Shown here: piece after piece, positions 1 through 8,296 of the stretch | Layout of the letters: each line of letters begins with the position of its first letter | How positions within the stretch are numbered: the first letter of the stretch is position 1 | Origin: Acidocella sp. KAb 2-4 | GTDB lineage: Bacteria > Pseudomonadota > Alphaproteobacteria > Acetobacterales > Acetobacteraceae | Assembly: GCF_020567705.1 (NCBI RefSeq) | Contig: NZ_JAJDJU010000012.1 | Coordinates: 1-64,000 of the forward strand | DNA: 64,000 nucleotides | Reading direction: 5' to 3' | Program-made: the position numbers and the translations under genes | The notes under the pieces: model-generated | What the model saw: only the letters and a program-made list of their open reading frames with translations | Databases searched by the model: none | What the model was told of the DNA's origin: nothing

Positions 1-211
1 AGTTTGTCGACCGCGTCAAATACCGGTTCCCAGGCGCCACGGGGATCACCCTAAAAAATATTTCATCTTCGCCAATTAGCCTATCGGCTGTGACCATTTG
101 ACCAAGGGAAATTCCGGGAGGGGAGCGGTTCGGACAGTGCCGGCACCAAGAAAGCCGACGAAGGCCACGCCATTGGACAATCGCACGGCGGATTGAACGC
201 CAAAATCCAGA

Positions 212-371
212 TCAGGCGTGCCGGTATGTCCTCTTCATTCGCGCGCTCTGCAATCTCCCATCCAGCCAAAACCATATTTCCCAAATTTGCTGTGGCCTCA
301 GGGCGCGTTTAGCCCCCAGCTTACGATCCGCGTTCCATGCCCGGCGAGCCTTGAAGCCCAGATCAAACTCT
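212..371 (-). pseudogene. Remnant of a small tyrosine recombinase (integrase), fused to truncated kdpE
   Basis: The minus-strand frame leaving the truncated kdpE copy changes character at 371 and continues to a stop at 212. It reads FKARRAWN, then KLGAKRALRPQQIWEI. This resembles the N-terminal block of the short integrases found in Acetobacteraceae, where a WN..GAKR..KP..IW.I segment precedes the catalytic domain. Nothing resembling the catalytic R-H-R-Y part follows, and all frames in 1-211 are unrecognisable. I read it as a decayed integrase 5' fragment joined in frame to kdpE' by the rearrangement that made the repeat. The identification rests on about 25 residues, so it is tentative. Confidence 0.4.
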
Positions 372-919
372 GGTCCCCATAGGGCGGTCAGAAGCTGTCG
401 GTGGGTCAGCACGCGGCCGCGGTTACGTGCCAGCAGAAGCAGGAGGGCGTGCTCTCTCTTTGTAAGCGGCAACACGATATTGCCGCGATGCGTGGCATTA
501 GCCATGATGGTGAGGTTGGCCACGTGCAGTGTTTCGGATGGCGGTGCGGTAGCACCCGTGCGGCGCAAGGCTGTGCGGATACGCGCCAGCAGCTCGCCTA
601 AGGCAAAGGGTTTTTCGACATAATCATCGGCACCGTTATCAAGCGCCGCAATCTTCTCGGCTTCACGGTCGCGGGCCGAGAGGATAATGACGGGCACAGG
701 CGAGAAGGCGCGCAGACGGCGCAACACGTCTTGCCCGTCCATATCGGGCAGGCCAAGGTCCAACAACACTAAATCGGGGGCTTGGGCAGCGGCCTGGCGC
801 AGCGCTTCGGCGGCATTATCCGCACGCAAAGGCTCGTAGCCCGCAGCGGTGAGGGCGGGAGCGAGGAAGCGGTGGATTTGCGGCTCATCGTCCACAACCA
901 GGATACGGCCAGAGATCAT
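372..919 (-). pseudogene. Truncated duplicate of kdpE (response regulator)
   Basis: Residues 1-182 are identical in reading to the intact KdpE at 4415-5092. They include the receiver domain with phospho-acceptor Asp54 and the start of the winged-helix output domain. After residue 182 the frame runs into integrase-like sequence (to 212), replacing the last 43 residues that carry the recognition helix and wing. If expressed, the product could accept phosphate but should not bind DNA normally. The start (ATG at 917-919) overlaps the kdpD' fragment by 4 bases, as in the parent operon, but no promoter is visible because the upstream kdp genes are missing here. Confidence 0.85.
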
Positions 920-1343
920 GCGGCGGGAAGCTCCAAGATGATGATGGTGCCGGGCAGACCATCCGCCGGTAAATCCGGGCGCGGGCTTCGCGCCGAGATG
1001 CGCCCGCCCATGGCCTCTGTGAACGCCTTGGCGATGGCAAGGCCAAGCCCCGTGCCGGGCGCCACGCGGTCTCCCCGGCTGGCGCGGAAGAAGCTGTCGA
1101 ACACCGCTTCCAACTCAGCCGGCGGTATGCCCACCCCCTCATCCGCCACACACAGCCGCACATTATTGCCCTGGCGTTGGGCGGAGATGCTGATGCGGCT
1201 GCCAGGCGGAGCATATTTTACCGCATTCTCCAGGAGATTCACCAACACCTGTTCCAGCAGCATGGGGTCGGCGCGCACATGGGTGGCATCGGCCGCGATG
1301 TTAAGGGCGGTGGAAAATGCCCCCGGCGTGCGGGCGATGGCGG
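916..1343 (-). pseudogene. Truncated duplicate of kdpD (C-terminal ATPase domain only)
   Basis: This copy holds only the last ~142 codons of kdpD: the HATPase domain, with the DEGVGIPP and GTGLGLAIAKAF motifs. It lacks the N-terminal KdpD/Usp domains, membrane helices, GAF and HisKA regions. The open frame extends upstream to 1644, but that part is antisense to the AI-2E transporter fragment and reads as nonsense, so I do not count it. It differs from the parent by the substitutions at 1204, 1273 and 1293; one gives Ala instead of Pro in the ALNIA(P/A)DATHV stretch. Confidence 0.85.
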
Positions 1344-1390
1344 AACAGTGAGATACGCCACAGAGCCTCCACCCTGCCGGGGTACATTTT

Positions 1391-1606
1391 ATGGCGGGCA
1401 ATTGCGCTATACCTATCGTGCAGGCCGACGCGACATCCCTGCCGCTGGTTCTGTCACTGCTATCGACCGTCGCGCTTAGTATCCTGTTTGGCCTATCTGC
1501 CGTGCTGCTGGCCACGCCGCTCGCCCTCTTCCTTCTGGTGGCGGTGGACCTGCTATACGTTGGTGGCGCAGCAAAAAGTGCGGAGGACTTGGTGAATGCC
1601 CGTTGA
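1391..1606 (+). pseudogene. C-terminal fragment of an AI-2E/PerM-family transporter
   Basis: The frame reads PLVLSLLSTVALSILFGL, then LLATPLALFLLVAVDLLYVG, which matches the last two membrane segments and the (L/V)LYV ending of AI-2E family transporters. A full protein is about 350 residues; only ~70 remain. The upstream part is cut by the kdp repeat at 1343. The stop (1604-1606) overlaps the start of the ATPase gene at 1596, so the fragment may once have been translationally coupled to it. The ATPase has its own GGAGG ribosome-binding site at 1582-1586, inside this fragment. Confidence 0.6.
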
Positions 1607-4148
1607 TGCTTCAGAGCAAACCATACGACGTCAAGGTGTTTCAACCGCCGAAGCCGCGGCGCGGCTGGGGCGAGACGGCCCGAACGAGTTGCCCCAGGAC
1701 CAGCGGCGGCGCCTGCCGCGTATCACTTGGGATGCGGTGCGTGAGCCGATGCTGCAGTTATTGCTGGCGGCGGGCTTCATCTACCTGCTTCTCGGCAACC
1801 TCGCCGAGGCGCTGATTCTGCTCGGTTTCGCCGTGCTCAATGTCGTCATGGTCGTGGTTCAGGAGACGCGCACGGAATCGGCGCTGGCGGCCTTGCGCGA
1901 ATTGGCCAGCCCACAAGCCTTGGTCTGGCGTGACGGGAGCCAAAGGCGGATCGCCGCGCGGGACTTGGTGGTCGGTGATATTGTCTGCCTCGCCGAAGGC
2001 GAGCGTGTGCCGGCGGATTCCATGCTACTTGAGGCGACGAACCTGCAAGCGGATGAGGCGCTGCTGACCGGCGAATCCGTCCCGGTGCGCAAGCGGCCTG
2101 GCGCTGGACAAGCGGCGGAAGACCTGCCGGGCGGTGAGGATTCTCCCTTCGTCTGGGCGGGCAGCTTGATAACCAGCGGCACCGGCACCGCGAGGGTTAC
2201 CGCCACGGGGCCGCGCACCGCCATCGGGCGGATCGGCAAGTCGCTGGGCAGCGTGGAAGCCGCGCCACCACCATTGCAAGTGCAGATGCGGAGTCTGGTC
2301 TGGCTGTTCGCAACTGCCGGCATCGGCTCTTCCTTGCTGCTGGCCGTGAGCTACGGCCTGCTACATGGCCAATGGCTGCAGGCGGTGCTGGCCGGCATCA
2401 CCCTGGCCATGGCTACGCTGCCGGAGGAGTTTCCCCTCGTCCTCACCATCTTTCTGGTGCTTGGTGCTTGGCGCATGTCTCGTCAGCACGTGTTGGCCCG
2501 TCGCGCAGCCGCCATCGAGGCGCTGGGCACGGCCACACTGCTCTGCACCGACAAGACCGGCACGTTGACACAGAACCGCATGTCCGTGGCCCGGCTGGCG
2601 GTGGCGGGTGAAAGCTTGGCGGTAACGGAAACGACTGGTACGATACCGGAAGTATTCCATGAACTGGCCGAATTCTCGATCTTGGCCAGCCGTCCGGACC
2701 CGTTCGACCCAATGGAGCAGGCGTTCCACCGGCTGGGTAAGCAGGGGCTGGCCAACACGGAACACCTGCATGCAGACTGGGTATTGGAGCACGACTACCC
2801 GCTGACGCCGGACATGTTGGCCATGTCGCAGGTGTGGCGTGGGAGCGCAGGCGGTATTTATGTCATCGCGGCCAAAGGCGCGCCGGAGGCCGTTGCGGAT
2901 CTTTGCCATCTGGATGATGCGGCGCTGGCAGCGCTCCGGCGAGACGTAATGGAAATGGCGTCGGCGGGCCTGCGCGTGCTGGCCGTGGCCAAGGGTGTCC
3001 ATGCCGGGCCAGGCTGGCCCGAAAACCAGCACGATTTCAACTTTATTTTTCTGGGTTTGACCGGCCTTGCCGACCCATTGCGTCCCGGTGTGCCAGAGGC
3101 CGTCGCCGCCTGCCGTGGTGCGGGTATCGGCGTTGCCATGATCACCGGCGACCACCCCGTGACCGCACTGGCCATTGCTCGGCAGGCCGGCATTGATGCG
3201 GAACGCGTGCTGAGTGGGCAAGACATGGCCGCGATGGACGATCCCGGCTTGCAAAAAGTTATCTCAGACACGCGAGTCTTTGCGCGCATCATGCCAGAGC
3301 AGAAGCTGCGGCTGGTGCAGGCGTTCGCCGCCAATGGTGAGGTGGTGGCGATGACTGGCGACGGCGTCAACGATGCGCCCTCGCTCAAGGCGGCGCATAT
3401 TGGCGTGGCCATGGGCGGGCGAGGTACGGACGTGGCGCGAGAGGCCGCCTCGCTGGTGCTGCTCGATGATGATTTCACCAGCCTCGTCGCGGCGATTCGG
3501 TTGGGGCGGCGGATCGACGCAAATCTGCGCAAGGCGTTTTCTTATATCCTCGCGGTGCATGTCCCTATTGCGGGCATGTCGCTGATCCCCGTGCTGCTTG
3601 GCTGGCCGCTTTTGCTGGGGCCGGTGCATGTCGTGTTCCTGGAGATGATCATCGATCCCGCCTCCTCGATCGTATTCGAGGCTGACGAGGCGAGTGTGGA
3701 TATCATGTCGCGTCCACCGCGGTCACCCGGGATGCCTTTGTTCAGTCTCGGTCTGCTAGCGGGGGGGCTTTCGCAAGGCGTCACCGTGCTGGCCGCTTCT
3801 CTGCTGGTGTTCCTGCTGGGCACGCACACCGCCGGAGGCGAGAGCACGGGCCGCGCCATGGCGTTCATCGCGCTGGTGGTCGGAAATCTCGGGCTGGTGC
3901 TCAGCAATAAGATGTTGGATGGCCAGACTTTGGCCGCCTTAAGGCGGCCAAACAGGACGCTAATCGTCGTGAGCGTAGGGGCTGTTGGCGCACTCAGTCT
4001 CGCCCTCGCCGTGCCGGAACTGCGCCATTTGTTCGGCTTCTCGCCATTACCTTTGGGCGGTGTGGTCACTGCGATCATCGCCGGCTTGGCGAGTCTGGCA
4101 GTTAACGCGGCGGCCATTCGCGTGCAGCGACGCTTGTCCCGGTCCTGA
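1596..4148 (+). CDS. P-type cation-transporting ATPase (HAD-IC family)
   Basis: An 850-residue P-type ATPase of the P2/P3-like architecture. The order is an N-terminal cation-ATPase domain, the actuator TGES loop (LLTGESVPV, about residue 155), the phosphorylation motif DKTGTLT with Asp319, the hinge GDGVNDAP near residue 588, and six C-terminal membrane helices. Membrane helix 4 has LPEEFPLV in place of the PEGLP of Ca2+ pumps or PVGMP of H+ pumps, so the ion cannot be named safely. There are no N-terminal heavy-metal domains or CPx motif, arguing against copper/zinc export. ATG at 1596 follows GGAGG by 9 bases. It lies between the two kdp repeats and converges on kdpE, so it probably arrived with, or was mobilised by, the rearrangement. 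Confidence 0.85.
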   Translation: MPVDASEQTIRRQGVSTAEAAARLGRDGPNELPQDQRRRLPRITWDAVREPMLQLLLAAGFIYLLLGNLAEALILLGFAVLNVVMVVVQETRTESALAALRELASPQALVWRDGSQRRIAARDLVVGDIVCLAEGERVPADSMLLEATNLQADEALLTGESVPVRKRPGAGQAAEDLPGGEDSPFVWAGSLITSGTGTARVTATGPRTAIGRIGKSLGSVEAAPPPLQVQMRSLVWLFATAGIGSSLLLAVSYGLLHGQWLQAVLAGITLAMATLPEEFPLVLTIFLVLGAWRMSRQHVLARRAAAIEALGTATLLCTDKTGTLTQNRMSVARLAVAGESLAVTETTGTIPEVFHELAEFSILASRPDPFDPMEQAFHRLGKQGLANTEHLHADWVLEHDYPLTPDMLAMSQVWRGSAGGIYVIAAKGAPEAVADLCHLDDAALAALRRDVMEMASAGLRVLAVAKGVHAGPGWPENQHDFNFIFLGLTGLADPLRPGVPEAVAACRGAGIGVAMITGDHPVTALAIARQAGIDAERVLSGQDMAAMDDPGLQKVISDTRVFARIMPEQKLRLVQAFAANGEVVAMTGDGVNDAPSLKAAHIGVAMGGRGTDVAREAASLVLLDDDFTSLVAAIRLGRRIDANLRKAFSYILAVHVPIAGMSLIPVLLGWPLLLGPVHVVFLEMIIDPASSIVFEADEASVDIMSRPPRSPGMPLFSLGLLAGGLSQGVTVLAASLLVFLLGTHTAGGESTGRAMAFIALVVGNLGLVLSNKMLDGQTLAALRRPNRTLIVVSVGAVGALSLALAVPELRHLFGFSPLPLGGVVTAIIAGLASLAVNAAAIRVQRRLSRS

Positions 4149-4414
4149 TCTGCCGCGGCTTCAACTTCTATTCGTCGTCCGCTTTGTCTGATGATTCCGG
4201 AGCAAGCCGCCCGCTGATTCCGAGATGATGTCACCCGGGGGAGCGGGAGGTGTGATGGCCTCTTCGCTGGCTGCATTCGGTTCGCCTCTTTGGCTTTTGC
4301 TGAGGAGGAGATTGATCCCAGCCCTCGCCTCGCTGGGCTGGCTGACCATGATCGGGATTGGCGGTCCTATTGCGGCCATCAAGGAGGGGTACTGGTCTCG
4401 TAGGGGATGAGGGG

Positions 4415-5092
4415 TCAGGCGTCGTCGAGAAGACGGTAGCCCACACCCGGCTCGGTGGTGATAAGTTTTGCGGCCTCCTCACCCAAATGCTTCCGGAGCT
4501 GACCGATATAGACACGCAAATATGCGACATCCTCGGTATGGGCCGGTCCCCATAGGGCGGTCAGAAGCTGTCGGTGGGTCAGCACGCGGCCGCGGTTACG
4601 TGCCAGCAGAAGCAGGAGGGCGTGCTCTCTCTTTGTAAGCGGCAACACGATATTGCCGCGATGCGTGGCATTAGCCATGATGGTGAGGTTGGCCACGTGC
4701 AGTGTTTCGGATGGCGGTGCGGTAGCACCCGTGCGGCGCAAGGCTGTGCGGATACGCGCCAGCAGCTCGCCTAAGGCAAAGGGTTTTTCGACATAATCAT
4801 CGGCACCGTTATCAAGCGCCGCAATCTTCTCGGCTTCACGGTCGCGGGCCGAGAGGATAATGACGGGCACAGGCGAGAAGGCGCGCAGACGGCGCAACAC
4901 GTCTTGCCCGTCCATATCGGGCAGGCCAAGGTCCAACAACACTAAATCGGGGGCTTGGGCAGCGGCCTGGCGCAGCGCTTCGGCGGCATTATCCGCACGC
5001 AAAGGCTCGTAGCCCGCAGCGGTGAGGGCGGGAGCGAGGAAGCGGTGGATTTGCGGCTCATCGTCCACAACCAGGATACGGCCAGAGATCAT
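4415..5092 (-). CDS. kdpE: KdpE, potassium-responsive response regulator
   Basis: Full-length 225-residue OmpR/PhoB-type regulator. The receiver domain (1-120) has the acidic pair in LVVDDEP, phospho-acceptor Asp54 in LVLLDLGLP, and Lys in the VEKPF motif. A winged helix (130-225) ends in TTEPGVGYRL. Its ATG overlaps the kdpD stop by 4 bases (ATGA at 5089-5092), so translation is coupled. KdpE is phosphorylated by KdpD under potassium limitation or osmotic upshift and activates the kdp operon. Part of it (4545 to 5092) belongs to the 972-bp direct repeat. Confidence 0.97.
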   Translation of the reverse strand: MISGRILVVDDEPQIHRFLAPALTAAGYEPLRADNAAEALRQAAAQAPDLVLLDLGLPDMDGQDVLRRLRAFSPVPVIILSARDREAEKIAALDNGADDYVEKPFALGELLARIRTALRRTGATAPPSETLHVANLTIMANATHRGNIVLPLTKREHALLLLLARNRGRVLTHRQLLTALWGPAHTEDVAYLRVYIGQLRKHLGEEAAKLITTEPGVGYRLLDDA

Positions 5093-5516
5093 GCGGCGGG
5101 AAGCTCCAAGATGATGATGGTGCCGGGCAGACCATCCGCCGGTAAATCCGGGCGCGGGCTTCGCGCCGAGATGCGCCCGCCCATGGCCTCTGTGAACGCC
5201 TTGGCGATGGCAAGGCCAAGCCCCGTGCCGGGCGCCACGCGGTCTCCCCGGCTGGCGCGGAAGAAGCTGTCGAACACCGCTTCCAACTCAGCCGGCGGTA
5301 TGCCCACCCCCTCATCCGCCACACACAGCCGCACATTATTGCCCTGGCGTTGGGCGGAGATGCTGATGCGGCTGCCGGGCGGAGCATATTTTACCGCATT
5401 CTCCAGGAGATTCACCAACACCTGTTCCAGCAGCATGGGGTCGGCACGCACATGGGTGGCATCGGGCGCGATGTTAAGGGCGGTGGAAAATGCCCCCGGC
5501 GTGCGGGCGATGGCGG
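4545..5516. repeat. Long direct repeat, copy 2 (inside intact kdpE-kdpD)
   Basis: Second copy of the 972-bp repeat, lying inside the intact kdpE and kdpD genes, so it is the likely parent of copy 1. The two copies flank about 3.2 kb containing the P-type ATPase. Recombination between them would delete that gene and leave the kdp genes rearranged. Confidence 0.95.
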
Positions 5517-7704
5517 CCTCGGTTAAGGCTTCCAGCGCCAGCCGCTCTCGCTTGATGTCCAGCGCGCCGGCTTCAACCCGCGCCATGTCGGTAATATTGG
5601 CGAGGAACTTGCCCATGCGGGCGGTGTCTTGCGTGATGGCGGCGAGCAGATCAGCGCGCGTGGCGGGGTCAAGCTGCTCGCCCATTGTAGAAAGCGTTTC
5701 GGCGGCGCCGCGTATGGCGGTGAGCGGGGTGCGCAGATCGTGGCTGAGTGAAGAGAGCAGGGCATTGCGAAGTTTTTGACTGTCCTCATGTGCTTCCGTG
5801 CGGGCCGTTTGCATGGCAAGCCGGGCCCGCTCCAAAGCCAGAGCGGTTTGGTCGGCCAATGTCGCCAGGGTTTGCACAATGGGCGCGGGCGGCGGCGCGG
5901 TGGCGCGGGCGCCGAGCACACCAGCCACAAGGCCATGGCTGTGGAGCGGCAAGAAGCGCCAGGGCACGGAAGGCAGGGTGGCGGTGCCTGTGCCGGTTTC
6001 CACATCGTGCGTAAGGCACCATTCGGCGGCGGCTTCGGCGGCTTCATCCAGTGCGGTGCCGGCGGGGCGGCTTGCTTCGGGCGTGAGCCGCCCGCTCTGG
6101 GCCAGTAATACGATACCCGCGCCGGTGATCGCGGCAGCCTCCTCGACGGCGGTGGCCATGACATCTGACAGCGTCACGGCGCGCGAGAGGCGCTGGCCGA
6201 ATAGCGAGATACGCCGCAGTGCCTCCACCCGCGAGGCCGCGGTGGCGGCCTCCTGCCTGACGCGCCCAGCCAGCGTGCCCGTAACCAGCCCCACCAACAG
6301 GAATACGATAAGTGCCACCACATCACGCGGATCAGCCACGGAAAATGTATAAAGCGGCGGCAGGAAGAAGAAATTCCACAGAAAGAAGCCAATGATCGCG
6401 GTGAACAGGCCCGGGCCGCGCCCCTCGCGGCTGGCCGTGGCGGCGATAAGGCCGGTGAAGATAAGTCCCATGGCTTCCTGTGGCAGCACGCCCTTAAGCG
6501 CGGCGCCGCCGGTGGTGACGGCAGCCAGCAGGATCGCGGCCCAGAGATAAGGGCTCCAGTTGCGCCGTTGCGGAGTGGCAGGGCGAAGCGGGGCGGCGGC
6601 GGGCACGGGCACAAAATGCAGAGTAAAAGCCTGAGCCTGGCGGGTAAGCGCTTCGGAAAACCGCCGCCCTAGCCCGCGTCCGCGCCCGGTCCTGCCGACG
6701 ACAATATGGGTGATGTTTTGCTCTGATGCGTAATCCAGCACGGCGCGGACCATGTCTGCGGCCGATTGCGTAACGACGCTGCCGCCAAGCTGAACAGTAA
6801 GGTCAAGCGCGGCCTGGACCTTGGCATTGTCCTCCGTGCGCTCGATATGGAAGCTGGTGAGCGGGGCGTGCAGGGCCTCGGCCAAGCGCGCAGCGTGGCG
6901 CACCACGTTGGCGGCGGCGTCATCCGCGCCGATGAGGGCCAGCACCTTTTCCGCCACGGGCCAGGGGCCGGGAATGGCGGAGGAGCGCATATAGCGGGTC
7001 ACGTCCTTATCGATCCGCTGTGCCGCGCGGCGCAGCGCGATTTCACGCAAGGCGCCGAGATTGCCCTCGCGGAAGAACCCTTCCAGCGCGCGGGCGGCGA
7101 CATCAGGGCGGTATACAAACCCTTCCTGCAACCGGGCGCGCAATTCGGCCGGCGGCAGGTCGATCAGCTCGATCTCATCCGCCATGTCCAGCACCGTGTC
7201 CGGCACTGTTTCCCCCACACGCACACCGGTTATGCGGGCAATCTGGTCGTTGAGGCTTTCCAGATGCTGGACATTCACGGTGGTCCATACATCGATGCCC
7301 GCCTCCAGAACATCCTGCACATCCTGCCAGCGTTTGGCGTGGCGCAAGCCTGGGGCATTGGTGTGGGCCAGCTCATCCACCAGCAGCAAGGCCGGGCGGC
7401 GCTTCAGCGCGGCCTCAAGGTCAAACTCCTCCAGCACCTGACCACGATAGGGCACGGTTAGGCGGGGGAGCTGCTCCAGCTCTCCAATGGCCTCCCGCGT
7501 GCCCGCGCGGCCATGGGTCTCTATCAGCCCCGCGACCACATCCATGCCTTTCTGGCGCTTGGCATGGGCGGCGGTGAGCATCTCCCAGGTTTTGCCAACG
7601 CCGGGAGCCGCGCCGAGGAAAATTTTCAGATGGCCGCGCCCGCTGCGCTGCGCCTCTGCGAGCAGCGCATCCGGGTCCGGGCGGCCATCATGCTGATTTG
7701 CCAT
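5089..7704 (-). CDS. kdpD: KdpD, potassium sensor histidine kinase
   Basis: 871 residues with the complete KdpD layout. The cytosolic KdpD domain carries Walker A GAAPGVGKT (residues 31-39). It is followed by a Usp-like domain (about 250-370), four membrane helices (about 395-490), a GAF-like region, HisKA with the phosphorylated His655 in SHDLRTPL, and the HATPase domain (about 755-868, DEGVGIPP and GTGLGLAIAK). It senses low K+/turgor and phosphorylates KdpE. It lies 6 bases after kdpC and overlaps kdpE by 4 bases. The last ~428 bases are duplicated at 916-1343. Confidence 0.97.
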   Translation of the reverse strand: MANQHDGRPDPDALLAEAQRSGRGHLKIFLGAAPGVGKTWEMLTAAHAKRQKGMDVVAGLIETHGRAGTREAIGELEQLPRLTVPYRGQVLEEFDLEAALKRRPALLLVDELAHTNAPGLRHAKRWQDVQDVLEAGIDVWTTVNVQHLESLNDQIARITGVRVGETVPDTVLDMADEIELIDLPPAELRARLQEGFVYRPDVAARALEGFFREGNLGALREIALRRAAQRIDKDVTRYMRSSAIPGPWPVAEKVLALIGADDAAANVVRHAARLAEALHAPLTSFHIERTEDNAKVQAALDLTVQLGGSVVTQSAADMVRAVLDYASEQNITHIVVGRTGRGRGLGRRFSEALTRQAQAFTLHFVPVPAAAPLRPATPQRRNWSPYLWAAILLAAVTTGGAALKGVLPQEAMGLIFTGLIAATASREGRGPGLFTAIIGFFLWNFFFLPPLYTFSVADPRDVVALIVFLLVGLVTGTLAGRVRQEAATAASRVEALRRISLFGQRLSRAVTLSDVMATAVEEAAAITGAGIVLLAQSGRLTPEASRPAGTALDEAAEAAAEWCLTHDVETGTGTATLPSVPWRFLPLHSHGLVAGVLGARATAPPPAPIVQTLATLADQTALALERARLAMQTARTEAHEDSQKLRNALLSSLSHDLRTPLTAIRGAAETLSTMGEQLDPATRADLLAAITQDTARMGKFLANITDMARVEAGALDIKRERLALEALTEAAIARTPGAFSTALNIAPDATHVRADPMLLEQVLVNLLENAVKYAPPGSRISISAQRQGNNVRLCVADEGVGIPPAELEAVFDSFFRASRGDRVAPGTGLGLAIAKAFTEAMGGRISARSPRPDLPADGLPGTIIILELPAA

Positions 7705-7710
7705 GCGGCT

Positions 7711-8286
7711 TTATGAGACTGGCCGCTGGTCCAGCGCAAGGTTGAGTTTCAGTACGTTCACATGATCCGTGCCAATCATGCCAAGGAAGGCATGATGCGC
7801 CATGGCCTGCACCAGGGCGATGACCGTGCCGGCCGGAAGATGCCGTGCTTTGGCCACGGCGGGCGCTTGGCGGAGCGCATTTTCCAGCGAGATATCCGGG
7901 TCCAGCCCCGAGCCCGAGGCGGTAACGGCATCAGCCGGGACCGGACCAGGGCCATAGGCCTGCACATAGGCGGTCACGCGCTGCTGCACGCTGGCGAGAA
8001 GCGCCCTGCTAGTGGGCGCAAGGTTGGAGGCGCCGGATGTGGCTTGCGTATAGGGGGCGGGGCTGAGCGCCGAGGGGCGCGGAATAAAATATTGCACGCC
8101 GACGAAATTCTGCCCGATAAGTGCCGACCCAATGACTTGACCATCCTGCCTTACGAGTGAGCCATTGGCTTGCCAGGGCAGTACCGCCTGCATGGCGCCG
8201 GTAAAAATGCCGGGCAGGATAAGCCCTATGAGGAGGGTGAAAAGCACGACCAGGGAAAATGCCGGGCGGAGTTCGCGGAAGATCAT
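7711..8286 (-). CDS. kdpC: KdpC, potassium-transporting ATPase subunit C
   Basis: 191 residues, the normal KdpC length. One N-terminal membrane helix (about 7-33) is followed by a periplasmic domain with the family blocks VRQDGQVIGSALIGQNF and ASGSGLDPDISLENA. I chose ATG at 8284-8286 (MIFRELRPAF), because the longer open frame upstream overlaps the kdpB 3' end and reads as low-complexity serine-rich nonsense. KdpC stabilises the KdpFABC complex and affects ATP affinity. It sits between kdpB (10 bases away) and kdpD (6 bases). Confidence 0.96.
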   Translation of the reverse strand: MIFRELRPAFSLVVLFTLLIGLILPGIFTGAMQAVLPWQANGSLVRQDGQVIGSALIGQNFVGVQYFIPRPSALSPAPYTQATSGASNLAPTSRALLASVQQRVTAYVQAYGPGPVPADAVTASGSGLDPDISLENALRQAPAVAKARHLPAGTVIALVQAMAHHAFLGMIGTDHVNVLKLNLALDQRPVS

Positions 8287-8296
8287 GAAAGCACCG

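Larger units (their letters stand above)
372..1343. repeat. Long direct repeat, copy 1 (kdpE'-kdpD' segment)
   Basis: These 972 bases recur at 4545-5516 in the same orientation, with a constant offset of 4173. Comparing the copies by eye I find three substitutions (1204 A/G, 1273 G/A, 1293 C/G) and no indels. Similarity stops abruptly at both ends: left of 372 is the integrase-like remnant, right of 1343 is an AI-2E transporter fragment. This is the non-functional copy because both genes in it are cut. Confidence 0.95.

Noticed and set aside
1-371. Complete prophage or integrative element at the left edge
   Set aside because: Only an integrase-like fragment is visible; no other phage or conjugation genes occur in the window.
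916-1644. 242-residue minus-strand ORF extending kdpD' upstream
   Set aside because: Residues before the kdpD match are antisense to the AI-2E transporter fragment and have no protein-like character; only 916-1343 is kdpD-derived.
4225-4410. 61-residue plus-strand ORF with a hydrophobic stretch between the ATPase gene and kdpE
   Set aside because: No ribosome-binding site, no recognisable family, and the interval is short; coding not supported.
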